Notes: generated from the sequence alone by a model not told the origin. A DNA stretch of 64,000 bases from Przewalskia tangutica (GCA_029844215.1 CM056723.1:4610980-4674979); one strand, 5' to 3'; shown: positions 1-12,640, numbered from the stretch's first letter. A program made the numbers and translations.

Positions 1-119
1 CATCAAACTTTCATATCCAAGGCAACAGCTTATTTATACAATTTTAACTACCAACTAACTATAGTCAAGGGAACTAACTACTAGCTATAGTTAAGGAATA
101 CATTTAATTGCTAACTCAA

Positions 120-1240
120 ATAACAAAATATCACGGAGGCTTCATCTCAACACACATAGAAGAGGCTCAACCGGAATTGCATATGCATTCCGAAAATTCT
201 TATTGTTGTAGTAGGTCGAAGAATAGTTTTCTCCATGTTGATGTCTATACACTATAACAGCCATATCCGGCGCACAAGATATCTCATCCAGTTGAAATCT
301 TCCACAACTACACGTCCTAACTTGAAGGCTCACTCTGAACCTCTTAACACCATCAATCCAATGGAAGCTCATACCTGCAATTACAATTATATTTGTACAA
401 GTAATCCAGATATTATATAAAAATACAATATATATACATATATTATACAGTTTTCACACTTAAGATAGGAAAAAAGGAGGAAATAAGTAAAAAGAAGGAT
501 AATCTTGCAGTCATATGAAGTGCTAATACCCGATTATCGTTGATATTTTTTTGGTAATTTTCAGTAAGATCTGTGAATGTATTCTTTGCTTCCTCGCTGT
601 GTTTTACATTTCATATTTCAATCAATTGCCTCATGAAATCCAGTAATTTTGCCACCGGCAGTTCCCTAGCTCTCACAATAGCATTGTTTATTTCTTTTTA
701 CTATTGTATGTATCTGATACCATCTATGAAAATTACTTTCCAACAAATATTCACTCAGCTCTACCCTCCCCATGTATTGATTAAACTCTTGATGGGTGTT
801 TGCTTCAGCCATTGCAAAGTATAATTTTCTTATTTTATCTTCATTATTAGGGAAATTCTTAGGTAAATTATTTCACAGATGCCAAATACATGCATAATGA
901 GGCAGTTCGGGGTACACTCACATTTCATATACTATCATGCCTTTCCGATACTAAACACATATTCTACCTCTCACCAAAAGCATACTTGAACCGCTCAAAG
1001 AACCATGTCCAAGATGAATCATTTTTGGAATCAACTATGACAAATGCAAGCGGCAGTATACTACCTGTTTTCATACATAAATTATACACAAAAAATACAA
1101 AATCAGTCGCTATCCAACAGAATATCCAAAGACAACCACCGAATTTGGGGTGTTGTGCTACGTTCAGTCGCTATGCCGAAATTTGGCCAGCAGTGAAGGA
1201 AACTCAACGCCTTATGTTTAGTAGCTTGAGATAGTAAATT
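120..1240 (-). pseudogene. MuDR/MULE transposase remnant
   Basis: Decayed transposase of a Mutator-like element read on the minus strand. Near 142-372 an open stretch encodes a SWIM-type zinc-finger segment (CSCGRFQLDEISCAPDMAV) followed by the YRH...YY...FRNAYAIPVEPL tail typical of plant MULE transposase C-termini. The last metal ligand, normally the His of a CxH pair, reads Pro here. Further upstream on the minus strand, around 950-1030, a DSSWTWFFERFKYAFG-like segment followed by NMCLVSERHDSI resembles the catalytic MULE domain. Stops and frameshifts separate these blocks, so no intact protein exists. The element's terminal repeats were not found, and its 3' side may run off the left edge of the window. 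Family assignment is by recognition of these motifs. Confidence 0.75.
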
Positions 1241-1775
1241 AATGAGACTGGAGCTTTAGGGTGGTCATCGGTGACTCGCCGGGAAAATTAGTAGCCGAAG
1301 TTTCGTCTTGAAATCGATGAAAAATGATAGATCCATCCAAAATCTATCTATTTATGTAGACTTTGTGTGGTAAATATGAGCCTAGCTTCACAAATTTGAG
1401 AAGGAAGATACTAGAAATTTTTGAATATTCTGAAATTCGTGGAGATACAATGATTTTTGGAGATTTGAGTTGTGGATCTTGGTAGAGGAGAAGGAGACGA
1501 TTCAATTAACGTAACTTGAAGGTGAACAAAGGTTGCCGGCCGGTGGCGGCGATCTTTGTAGCGGAGATAAGACAGCAAAGGTAGTGAAGTGGTGACTGTG
1601 GCGGCGGCAATGATGATTTAGAATAGAAAAATAAGGGAAAGAAGGGAATAGGGCTTGGGACTAGGGTTTCATAGAAATCTGGCTAAATGGTAATAAAGGA
1701 ATAATTGGACCATATCTAGTAAATTAGATGACCGAATGGACATGGGGCTTAATTTTTTCAAAATTTATTGTGATA
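1241..1775. other. Intergenic, no gene recognised
   Basis: Sequence lying upstream of the decayed MULE transposase (which is on the minus strand) and left of the next element. It includes a GC-richer patch around 1530-1610 with GGC/GCG-rich words, possibly the 5' leader of the transposase gene. No open reading frame or RNA gene is supported. Confidence 0.5.
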
Positions 1776-1784
1776 TTTATTTAA
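1776..1784. repeat. Target-site duplication, left (9 bp)
   Basis: TTTATTTAA lies immediately left of the inverted repeat and is repeated exactly at 3314-3322. A 9-bp duplication is the hallmark of Mutator-superfamily insertion. Confidence 0.9.
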
Positions 1785-3313
1785 GGGAAAAGGGGCATAT
1801 TTGCCCTCCAACTTTGAGAAAATGGGCATATTTGTCCTCCGTTAAAGTTGGGGGACAAATATACCCTTTCTGTTAATAAACTTCCACCATGTGGGCATAT
1901 TTAAATAACCTTAACTGCGATGCACAGGTGGAATCCACGTGGACGCCGCATGCCACTGGATGACGGGCAGTTGCAGGCAGAAGAAAATTAAATCCAAATA
2001 AACCGGCGTTTTCTTGCGCGAAATAGCTAGCTTTAGTTACGTGGCTCGCACATACCTATATAAAAGCAGAAGATACTCAACAGCGAGGAGTAAGAAGCTG
2101 CAGATCTACAACTACCAACTTTTCAATTGATTGATAAACTCAAACATCCAAGCGGATGTCTGACGAATAACTTATTGATAGTCGAACCCATCTAACACAA
2201 ACCAAAAGTTTCTCCGATAACACAAACCTACAAAAATAGATCGAAGCGTGGCATCGGGTTTGGTTTAACATGTTCTACAAGTCCCAGTGTGCAAATTCAC
2301 AGCGTGAACCCCTCTCCATCATCTATTTCCACTTTTTGGTATGAGCGAGAACCTTAATTCTGATTTCATCCAAAGGCGCAAAGGCGCAAAGACGAGAACC
2401 TTTTTTCAGCGTTGGTGAAGAAAACGCTGGTTTATTTGGATTTAATTTCCTCCGGTCGCAATGGGGTGGTCATCCAGTGGCGCCAGTAGTGTTATTCTGG
2501 GTCAGGTATCGACCACGGCCAGGACCGATAAGCTCCGGTCGGGGCCAGGCCGGACGGTAAGGTTTTGGTCTGGGGCGAGATCCGGTCGGACGAAACCTGC
2601 TCGATCGGTTCTCGGTCCGGCCGTGAAATTTCGTCGGACCATTTTTAAAAAAATTGAATTTCCAATACTGAAATTGACATTCTCGGACGCGGTGCCACAC
2701 AATTTTACGTTGAAATCAATTGTACATCGCGAGATATTTAGATTTGAAAAGGGAAAAAACGTAACGATTTTGGGGAAAAGTGAAATTGAGGGGCAATATA
2801 GACGTTTTTGGAGAAATCGGCTGAATTTAGTCCGTTTGGGATTATTCGTCTCGAAAAAATACGCGAAATCAAAAAAATTAGGTAAAGCACGGACGTCCGA
2901 AGCGCAAAGTTATGACCGTATAAAGTTTGATCAATTTACAACTAATTAGAGTGACGGAGGAGTGGGGGCTTCTTGGTGGGGCTGGTGGGCTGGCTGGGGG
3001 GACCAGGTTCTGGTTCTGGTCCGGTTCCTTTAACGGTCGGGTATTTTTAGATACTCGTATCCGACCAGATTAAGGTTTGATCGGGTTTCTGGCCCGGTTT
3101 CGATCCGGTTCTCGGGTATATCCGAACCACTAACAGCCCTACGCACAGGTGGCGTCCACGTGGATTCCACCTGTGCATCGCAGTTAAGGTTATTTAAATA
3201 TGCCCACATGGTGGAAGTTTATTAACAGAAGGGGTATATTTGTCCCCCAACTTTGACGGAGGGCAAATATGCCCCTTTTCTCAAAGTTGGAGGGCAAATA
3301 TGCCCCTTTTCCC
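1785..3313. mobile_element. Non-autonomous Mutator-like element
   Basis: A 1,529-bp element bounded by near-identical inverted repeats of 163 bp (1785-1947 and 3151-3313). Both begin GGGAAAAGGGGCATATTTGC when read inwards. A perfect 9-bp direct duplication (TTTATTTAA) flanks it. Long terminal inverted repeats plus a 9-bp duplication identify a Mutator-like element (MULE). No transposase is encoded. The interior has two parts. 1948-2460 carries a TATA-like box near 2054-2064 and a second, 35-bp inverted pair (about 1980-2018 against 2416-2453). 2461-3140 is a GC-rich block rich in CCGG and GGTCCGG words, ending in CAGCCCTA, which resembles a hAT-type terminus. A 162-residue open frame at 2461-2949 shows no domain I recognise and is probably chance. 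The interior could be captured host DNA or a nested element. Confidence 0.88.
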
Positions 3314-3322
3314 TTTATTTAA
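3314..3322. repeat. Target-site duplication, right (9 bp)
   Basis: TTTATTTAA, an exact copy of 1776-1784, immediately outside the right inverted repeat of the Mutator-like element. Confidence 0.9.
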
Positions 3323-4641
3323 TTACTCTTTCTGTTTCAAATCATGTTAATTTTGATTAGCTTTTGAAGTTAGATTAAATTAGATTAATTCAACATTTTA
3401 GATTTTAAATTTAGATATTAAAAAGTTATATGAAAAATACTATAAATTATATCTCTTCTCATATCAATATGATGGAAAAAATGTTGTTCAAAGTTCATGT
3501 TATTTAAATTTTCAGGAGCGAAAAGTAACACATATTTTTTAAAATTAGTACTTTATTTTCGTTTGATGTTTAATAATTTTCTTTCTCTTTATTAATTAGT
3601 ATGATCTAATTACTTTTGAAGGATGACTACTCCTTGTACGTAGTATGGTTCTCTAAAATATTAGAAATAGAATAAATTATGTTAGTAATTATTTTTTTGG
3701 TTTGGTTTTCCACCCGGTGTTTGATATTCGTATTGGAGTCCGACTAAATTTGGATTCGCGTCGAGAAGTCCCACATCAGAGGGTAAAGAGCTCACTAACA
3801 AAGACGAATCCGTACTTAGGATGAAGTAGTACTTAACTTAGGATGAAGTAGTACTTACCACTCCACCACAACTCTTGTCGGTAATTATGTTCGTGATTGA
3901 TGATATTGAGACCCTAAACTTTTCAAAGTGATGCATAATGAACACTAAAAGACTAGCTAAATAAGAAAACGAGATTAATTTCAAGCAAATTAAAGGGCCG
4001 GTCAATATGTTATCTCCAAAAGAGTAATTAGGCATTTAGTAGTAATGTAAAGCTATTAATATGGAGCTTAAAGTTGTCCATAATTGCCTCTATTACTATG
4101 GAGAAAATTATGAGCACCAATTACCTTATTAATTATGATACTTTTAATTCATCCTTCCCTCTAAAACAAATTCAATTTGCCATTGGTTCTTTAGAACGGT
4201 AATTCTTCCTCTTTTACCTTTTACCTTATCACTAGTTTACACATTTATTTACCTCGCGCTAGATGTGTATATTAGTGTCCTTATAATTGATCTTTCAGCA
4301 TTTCTGATTGTTGGTAAAACAAAAAGTAAATTCTAAATAATGAATTAGTCACAATTAAATAATTTATTGATGACACCACTAATCTCTCCCACCTTTAATT
4401 TCTTTCACTAAGAGGAAGCTCAGGAGTTACACCACACACCTCCTTTCTAAACCGTTGGATGAGTTTTAAGATGAACGGCAGTCATAAGCCCTCAGTTGTT
4501 TGCATAGTCATAACCTTATAAGCTCTTTATTTTAGCTATTGTTATGTCTATATCTTCCAAACCTAGAAGAAAACTCATACTCTTTCCTTTTTGTTCAAAG
4601 CAATTTTATTTGCTCAAAACATTCCTTTTTCTTCCTCTTCC
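3323..4641. other. AT-rich upstream region of the MYB gene
   Basis: Non-coding DNA between the Mutator-like element and the MYB start codon, expected to hold its promoter and 5' leader. It contains a perfect 22-bp tandem duplication at 3814-3857. A segment around 3710-3780 (CCCGGTGTTTGATATTCG...) resembles a dispersed nightshade repeat. No clear TATA box could be assigned. No other gene is visible. Confidence 0.5.
3814..3857. repeat. 22-bp tandem duplication
   Basis: The 22-base word beginning ACTTAGGATGAAGTAGTACT occurs twice head to tail (3814-3835 and 3836-3857) without mismatch, which implies a recent duplication. It lies about 0.8 kb upstream of the MYB start codon. Confidence 0.9.
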
Positions 4642-6587
4642 ATGGAAGGAGAAAGTGCTTTTCATCCCTATCAAAATTTACCAAAGAATCATCATCCATT
4701 AGCAGCTATAGATAGGTTTTTGTTGAGTAATGAAAATGGATTTTGTTCTTTTATTGGTCCAAATGCAAGCAGTAATAGTAGTAGTAGCCATGCAAATGGG
4801 ATTTCTTGGCCAAGTCTACCAGAGCCATGTTTTATGGAAGGGTTTTTTATCAATGAACAAGAAAATAACTTATTTTTTCATGAAAAATATAAAAAAGAGA
4901 GTGGAAAAAAGGCAAAAGAAGGAAATTCAACAACAAATTATTTGATCAAAGGTCAGTGGACTGATGAAGAAGACAGGTACATACTACTTGTCCCAAAAAA
5001 AAACGTTAATTATATTTGTTACATCTAGAAGTTCGATTCTTCAAAAAGTTTTATTGTTTGAATTATGAAGGAAACTACTTAGGTTGGTAAAACAATTTGG
5101 AGTAAAAAAATGGGCACAAATTGCTGAGAAAATGGAAGCAAGAGCAGGGAAACAGTGTAGAGAGAGATGGCATAATCATCTACGTCCAGATATCAAGGTT
5201 TTTTTATGCTCTTAATTCTGTTAATTTTTTCTAGTACTTCCCTAACTATACTTATTATCTCATTCCCTAGATATCTGTAAATTAGGTTATCTATGAACGC
5301 ATATTCGCTATAGATTTTGGGAAATGATGTTTAATGACACAGACTAATTTTAAGGCCCTTTATCCATTGAAAGAACGTTTTTATTTTTGGTAATGAATGG
5401 CCCCCTCTATTAGAAAAGCCTTTAAAGTTTTTTGTCAAGGACAGAACCTATAGAACTAATTCATTTTTTTCTCAACTTCTTCTTCGTAAAGCTTGGACCG
5501 GAATGGTGGGTTGTGGCAAATGTCTTTTTAAAACATACTTAATTGGTTAGTTTGTATGCTCTTACCTTGTTTGACAAAGCATCAAAATTTGTTATAAAAG
5601 TGAGTCCACCTCATTCAAAAAAGTAATTAAAAATAGATTTCTTGTAAATCATGAACATCTTTTTCTCCTCATTCTCATGATTTTCATTTATCTTTTTATT
5701 TCTTTTACTTATAGAAAGATATATGGAGTGAAGAAGAAGAGTTGTTGTTAGTTGAATTACACAAGCAACTCGGAAACAAATGGGCAGAAATTGCAAAGAG
5801 AATTCCTGGAAGGACTGAAAATACAATCAAGAATCACTGGAATGCCACTAAAAGAAGGCAAAATTCAAGGAGAAACAAGAGTAGAAAAAATGAACAAGTT
5901 GATGGCCAATGCGAACGTAAATCATCTCGCCCCACCGTTCTCCAAGATTATATTAGAAGCAAGTACTTCAGGAATGATGATAATTCTCCCCTCACCGTCA
6001 CCTTATATCACGGTGGCGGTGATTGCAGTTCCACCGCTACGATCGTTACACAGAGTAATAGCACCATTACCGATGCAATTCCACGGTACTCGGACGATGA
6101 ATCTCCATCTTTGATCACTCATCAAACATATGATGAAGAAATGAACTTCATGCAAAGCTTATTTGGAAATAATAATATTAATGGTACTAAAGCCATTGAC
6201 TCCTTGGAGACAAAAGTGACTCAAGATCTTTTTGACAAGAAAGTGTCGAGCTCTTCTACTGCCTTGAATTCCTTTGGTGAAAATTCGCCGGTTCAGTGTA
6301 ACGTTGAGAGTTACACTACAACAAAAAGGGTCACAGACGACCTTAGGAATTACATGCCTGATTATTCTCAACATTATTCACATGACCTTTACCTTTCGTA
6401 CCTTCTAGATGGTTCTTTGGTGACTAATTATCCGGAGTGCTACGGATGTGGAAGCATGAATAATACGGGGATGCAGATGATGAATCATCAAGGTTGTTCT
6501 ACTGGAGGTAACAATGAAGTTGATTTGATGGAGATGGTTTCAAATTCTCAATTCTCTCAAGGAACATTAAACAAAACCTTCTTTTGA
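4642..6587 (+). CDS. R2R3-MYB transcription factor, MYB98/MYB115/MYB118 clade
   Basis: Nuclear DNA-binding regulator in three exons: 4642-4976, 5071-5197 and 5715-6587, giving 444 residues with no internal stop. The start is the ATG at 4642 (MEGESAFHPY); the frame opens further upstream only through a non-ATG codon. R2 begins near residue 103 (KGQWTDEEDR). Exon 2 must begin at 5071 so that R2 reads EEDRKLLRLVKQFG; the later AG at 5081-5082 would delete four helix residues. R2 ends GKQCRERWHNHLRPDIK. R3, from residue 155 (KDIWSEEEE...), contains GNKWAEIAKRIPGRTENTIK and NHWNATKRR. Tryptophan spacing is normal and all introns are GT-AG. Downstream, PTVLQDYIRSKYF and a YSHDLYLSYLLDG block match motifs of this clade. 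Arabidopsis members act in synergid, female-gametophyte and embryo development; the role here is inferred. The N-terminal 100 residues are low in complexity (Ser/Asn-rich). No neighbouring gene suggests co-regulation. Confidence 0.92.
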
Positions 6588-8949
6588 TCTAGTTAATGTT
6601 ACCTTGTACGTAGAATTGAGAGATTTACTATAAAGTTATCGTGGGATAGTACTGTTATTATGTTATATACTGTTGTTTTTTTGTCCCCTTCAAATCATGG
6701 ATTATCATGATCGAGTTGGGTTATTTAGAATGTTTAATTATTACTACCTTTTCAATGTATTAGTTTTCGGTTTCTGAGTTTCTTGCGACGTAATTGTTGG
6801 AGTACAATTATACCATTGTCAAATCATACTCCGCTTTTAATCCCTTTTTTCGTTTTTTGTTTCTGTTTTTTATGTTTGCTATCTGTTTTTCGTCATTTTT
6901 TTAGATTCTCGTTAAGGAAAGCTTTGTCTTTTTTCAGTTGAAAGGGAAGAGAAATACAGGAGTTTATTACAGTAAGGCCAACTCTTCGTTTACCTACTAG
7001 GTTGTGGCCTTCTATTTTTGTGCTGATGATGAATGCATTAAGCGTGTTAATTACAAATGATTATGATGCATTTTATGATTCATCATATATTCCGGGCCAT
7101 TCTTTAATATCACTTTAATAGTTTGGACGTGGAGGGTGAAATTCAGTCCTCCTTTGATTCTTACTATGATAAACTCTTATTGGATTAATTTTGTTTTTTT
7201 TACATTATTGTCTGAAAATTTTATGTGGAAAACTAAATCTTGTTAATTTAGAAGTCGACTAAGAGCTGCTTGTTCAATGTTACGTTCAACTATACAAGTG
7301 GTAATACAACACTTTATTTAACAATTCATCAACATATATCACACATAGGCAAAGACATAATTTACATCCCACGTAGAAATGTACTGCACCCATAAGTACG
7401 ACAAGTTTAAATTACATTGTCATGCCTAATTATTTTTCATATTATTAGTATATACCAACTTAAATCTCATGAAAATTTGTATCATCTTAGAGTTAACTAA
7501 GAGTTGCTTAGCTTGTTAAGTGGAGTATTTAATTTTTAAAAAATTAGTACCTTGTTTAGCGCTCAACCATGCAACTCCACATTATATGACAAAATGCAAA
7601 ATATTTCATGAATGCTAAAACATAGGAGTACTAGTTAAGCAAGCATTCCATGGAGATGTTTCATCAGCAAATAGGGGTTTCCTTTTTAACTTTTATACAA
7701 TGTAAGATTTTTTTTTACTAAACTATATCAGGTTAAACTACAGATAATTAATTTAAAGAAGTAAGCTGGAACTGATAATCTGAAAATGGGGATAAATAAT
7801 CTACCAAAACTAATTGATTACGTTAAGAACTGATTTGAATTTTATCTGTGTTTTTGTTTCTTTTATTCAAACTCTCTTCGCAAGTGTTCAGTGTGAACAG
7901 CTCTGTGTTCATGAGTTTAAAATGTGAAGAGGGATCCTTTCGGCTGCTTTTTTTTTGTTCTGTAGTTTTTCCAGACAACTTTTAGTGGGATATTCTTCAT
8001 AAATCTCATCAATTTATACTTAGCTTGTTCTTACGTGCACCTTTTATTTGCAAGGTTTAGTTTATGAACGTTTTCTTGGTGAAGAAAAGTGAAAAGAAGC
8101 AAAGAGACGAAGTTCCAAATGGCCACATTTCCATAGATTAAGCAACGCTGTTTGCTCAAGATAATTGTATGTATTGAATAGTGCACTTTAGTTCCATTTG
8201 TCTTCTTCGATAGACTTCAAATGGTCTTATTCTTGTGACCATTACTCCTACAATTTCGAGTATATAAAGTAGCTTGATTTTGTGTAAGTAGTGTGAGTTT
8301 ATTGTTATAGCTAGACGGTTTGTAAGTTGTGAGTTTCAGTTTGTCGCACCAACACTTTTTAAGGATTTACTTCTTGTCTCAAATTGATATTTACTTTGTA
8401 TTTTTTAAGTGGTTGGCATTTATATTTATGCTTTTTAATATCTAATGCCACACCGGGCCACAAATAATCAAAACACAATATCAGTCCCACACGACCGTTT
8501 ATCAATCCAGAATCATAAGGATTAGCCATAACTTAACTCAACTATCGAATGTCAAAATCTGGGCTAAATCCGGCGTTGATCAACAACATTGCCTATACAA
8601 GGCACTCAAGATAAATCCGATATATAAGAGAAGAATAGGTAAATCTTATCACACAAATATTAGTATAAACTTTCTATCTGGATGAGCACGTCTAGATTTC
8701 ATATTTTCTTTTACTTTCCAAATGATCGCTTTTATCTTATTGCCTTTTCACAATACCTTAGTTTAAAGGTTATATCTTTAATCCGCAACTCTCATACTTG
8801 AATCTAGAATAGCAACTGAAATACCTTCGTAAAGTCTCTACAACCCAAATATTTTCGATTAGTGACATAAGTGTAAGGGAGAATTGTCGAACTTAAACTA
8901 TGGAATAAATAATTTCAGCACAGAAGAACAGAGGTAAACTTAAAGACAG
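6588..8949. other. AT-rich intergenic region
   Basis: 3' flank of the MYB gene followed by about 2.3 kb of AT-rich DNA. No reading frame, RNA gene or terminal repeat could be supported. A stretch around 8440-8830 has more balanced base composition and could be an old transposon fragment, but I could not identify it. Confidence 0.5.
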
Positions 8950-9824
8950 TAAAGAATGTTCCCAAAAATGTTCTGTGACATGAACTGGAACATTAACAAA
9001 AACGCAGAACTAAAAAATGAGTTAAGATGCAGCGGAAATAAATCAAGGACACCCAAGATTGTTTTTCATAAGTTATATAATTGTATATAACTTATAGTGG
9101 TCTCATGACCAAAAATTTATTGTATAAAACTTATACAATCTTACAAATCCCTTGAGAATGAATAAAAATCCGTAAAACAAAAAGGGATTAAAAAGAAGTT
9201 AAATCCTAACTTCTAAGCCTGAAAAATCTATCTAAAATAGAAGTGCAAAACACCCTATTACAATTGCTTGAATTGGAAGTACCAGTATAAATTAGAGAAA
9301 GCAATTTGCAATTTTGAACAAGTGTAATCACAAAAACAGGCTGCTCGATCCAGCTGTGTTTGAGGCAATATTTGAGACGTCTCAGATCTGAATTTACTTC
9401 TACCAAAACTGGATATCAAAACCTTGGAGTGAACCCTCTATTTATAGTGGAGAGTTCACCCAAGAGGTTCATGATTCTCGGTGGAGGTTGAGCGAGAATA
9501 GGGTTGGTGGAGCCGTTCTTGACCTTAAAATTCTCAACAGATTTGACTTTGTCTTCCCGAGAATGCTCGCTTCCGTTATGCACTCTCCTGGACTTGGTCT
9601 TGTTAAGTATTATCGTGTTTTCCTTAGCTCCTAACCAAGCCAAACATTCACGTGATAAAATCTTCTCAGCTTCAGAAATCTGCTCGTGAAGATAGGAAAA
9701 AAACTCTTGCCAGAATTGTCCTCCCAGATGTCACGACACTTGGGATGACATTTTCCTGTTTTTACTTAACACCAAAAAGAGACATGTTACGGAAAATGTT
9801 AGGACCACGAACCTAACACTAACA
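8950..9824 (-). mobile_element. 3' LTR of a SIRE-type Copia element
   Basis: On the minus strand, a purine-rich tract (GGCAAAAGGGAGA, complement of about 9826-9838) is followed immediately by TGTTAGTGTTAGG. This is the usual junction of polypurine tract and 3' LTR. A TATA-like CTATAAATAGAG on the minus strand (9438-9449) fits an LTR promoter. The outer end of the LTR was not determined: 8950 is an estimate, and no target duplication can be sought because the 5' part of the element is missing. Confidence 0.6.
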
Positions 9825-10170
9825 ATCTCCCTTTTGCCTTTCTTCACAAAAACTAAATAGGTTAATGATTTTATCACGGGCAAATATCTCAACGCCGTCA
9901 CGAAACATTTATAAAGCACGATATATACACTATGTGCGATGAAGTTACTCGAATCAGTATGATGCAAAATGCGAGTATACATCTAAAAGATTAATGCTGA
10001 AACCATCAATATACACATGCGATGATAGAATAAATAGCAATATATAAAGCGAGTTAAAGTGTCTCAAGCGATCAAGCCAAATAACTACATCCTGACTAAC
10101 AACTAATAAGCATTCAACAAGCATTCAACAATCGCTACTTAGCGGCTAAACACAAGAACCTCGTAGTTTC

Positions 10171-11975
10171 TTAGCTCCATTGCGGTTTCAGTTGTCCTCT
10201 GGTTTCATCTCCCCCTGTATCAAGATCCCCTCTGGTTTGAGCATTCAGCCTTGTCAGTTGCTCCCCCTGGACCAGACCCATCTCCCCCTTTTTGGGAAGA
10301 AAGCAAAAATAGGTAACGTTCCCTAGCTTCCACCGGCTACCGTACACTGTCCACTCTCGCGATCTGGGCATTGAGCTTTGCAATCTCTTGCACCCAGCCA
10401 AGCGATTGTCAGAACGGCGTGAGATATTCTGGAGATGCAGGACATTTCTGGTAACACTAGCACTTCCAGCTGTATTCGTCCATGGAAGATCAATGACTCT
10501 GCTTTTGCTCTTCAGGATCGTCTGATTAACGACATATACTTCAGGTTCTTTCCAGAGCAGATCCTGCTTAGGGGCTTGGAATCCCTGTGAGGTTAGTACG
10601 CCAAGATCAATGAGGAAAGGAAGGATGATACCTGTGTCCTTTTCTGCCATATTTACAATCTGTTGAAAGATTGTTTTTCCTATATCAACACTAAAACCTT
10701 TTCCTATTTTGTATAGGAACAATGCTTGTTCAATTGTTACAATTGATTTGTTCAAAGAACACAACCAATTGTGTATCATTAACTTGTGCAAAACAGCAAA
10801 TAAGGCAGTGAGTTTGGAGGTTGGACATCTTGAAACCCATTTCTTCACAACTCCATGGTGAGGTATGAAATCACCTCATCCCTCATTTATCACTTCCCAT
10901 TCTGCCCTCTCATCATCATTCACTCTATTCAAACATTGGTTAATTGTAGTCGGTGTGAAGTCATAAAATTTGTTATAGAAACACTTTCCCAAAGTGTTTG
11001 ACTTGGGTTTCTCTATTTTACTTGTTAGATTTGCATAAAATAACTTCACCACCTTTTCTTCATAAGGACATTTGTTATTTACCGAGTCTAGTAGATTTCT
11101 TGAAGTGAAGAAATCCACCAGACCGTGGCTACTACAAGACGCAATGTCCAACACCTACTCGGTTCGAATTGCTCGAACGTTGAACCAAGACCAATGTTTT
11201 GAGTGATTGGATGTTAAAAACTTTGGAGAGAAAGGGTTTACCTCAGACGCAGATTCGAGCTACCGCTTGTGAGACCTCGGACTTTGGAATCGAAGTTTTG
11301 TGGATAGATGATCCGAGACGATGTCATAACATTTTCGTGACATCTTGAGGGTTGATGATGATTTTGTTTCCCCAAGCATGACCGATTTCTTGGGATAAAA
11401 CTTCTTCTGGGGTGTCGTCGGAATTTCATCTTCTCACCGGATTAGCGATTTGTGAAGGAAGGTGAAGCGGGAGATTCAGTTGGGACTCAACCGGCGAGTC
11501 TTCTCCGAATCGTGAGCTGGAGCTTGAAGAGGAGGAGTCGACTTCTTCCTTTGGTGGAGGATTCACCATCGCCAAAGGCCTTCTCAAAGTTTCGGACCGA
11601 TATGCGAGTGGGAAAAGTTGCTTGATTTGTCCTCTTTGGGAGGGCGGAAACATCCGGTTTCATCTAAGTTGATAGGATTGTTTGTCTCCACTGGATAAGC
11701 GATTTCGGAGGTTCTTGGAAGTCACTTATCGCGAATCTGTGCCTGATGGTGGACTTGTGCTCGTTAGAGTGTTAGGGTGGTGGTGACATTTTCGGTGACA
11801 TGGGTGAGACATCCATTGGAGAGAAAGGGGAAGAAGAGAAGGAGAAGTTAGGGTTTTCGGAGGTTACGGGAATGGGAGAAGTTTGTGAGGGAGATGTGTT
11901 GTGCGAGGGATTCATCGTGGGTAATGAGCTAAAATTTCGTTCCCGCCCTTTTTTTTTTTTTGTTGTTGTTTCTTG
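10171..11975 (-). pseudogene. Env-like / 'putative plant transposon protein' ORF of a SIRE-type element
   Basis: Broken third ORF that lies between pol and the 3' LTR in SIRE-type Copia elements. Pieces on the minus strand are a Ser-rich N-terminal segment (11426-11653), a middle block at 10876-11154 (LLDSVNNKCPYEEKVVKLFY... KFYDFTP) and a C-terminal block at 10171-10848 (SKLTALFAVLHKLMIHNWL... EQALFLYKIGKG). These match the conserved order of this plant transposon family. Frame changes and stops separate the pieces, so it is not functional. No signal peptide or clear membrane segment survives. The family resemblance is strong; whether the protein ever had an envelope-like role is unproven for the family. 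Confidence 0.7.
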
Positions 11976-11999
11976 GAGGAATTTTCTTTGGAAGTGAGA

Positions 12000-12640
12000 A
12001 TTAGTATTTTAGTGAATGGGTATTTATACACTTGGCAAAAACTATCTACATAAGTGTTTAAATTCTATACAAAGACTAGTTCCTAAGGTTTAGAGGTTGT
12101 TTCAAAATAGACATCAAAACCAAGGGAAATTTTTCAACAAAAACCAACTCAACATTAATCGACACACGTCTTTTGAAAAATCTAGAAATCTGAGTGTTAT
12201 CATAAATGTTTAGCACATTTTGTGTAACACGAGTCATTTTCTCATAGGAGCAGCAATGACTAAACAAGACACTTTATAGAGTTTTGTCTCTAAGTTAGTG
12301 GAACAATGTATATTGAGTCCAAATAGATAAGATCTTGTGTCTATCATAATATAAAGTATGTTGATACTCTATAGAATAGGAGCAGTATCAATTTTGTGGG
12401 CTTTATGACATTTTACAATTCTTGAGGAATTTAAGGCTTTGCCTTATTTTTGATACTCCTTTTTATGATTTTTATATCATCATGAAGCAGTATCATTTTA
12501 AAGGTGTTCCTTTGAGAAGTCATGACCGTTAGAAACACAAAACAACTTTAACATTTACCAGAAAGATACGGTTCAGATTTTACCTTTGGATGAATGTTAC
12601 CACAAATGTCGAGGACATTTGGATAACACAGTGATGTTAA
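12000..12640 (-). other. Spacer of the SIRE-type element
   Basis: Non-coding DNA between the RNase H end and the env-like ORF remnant. No motifs recognised. It is assigned to the Copia element only by position. Confidence 0.45.

Noticed and set aside
2461..2949. 162-residue open frame as a host gene
   Set aside because: It lies inside a Mutator-like element, has no recognised domain, and its Arg/Gly-rich composition follows from GC-rich repeats.
4591..4641. Extended MYB N-terminus
   Set aside because: The frame opens with TTG, not ATG; the first ATG is at 4642.
5752..6114. 120-residue open frame within MYB exon 3
   Set aside because: Out-of-frame shadow of the MYB coding sequence.
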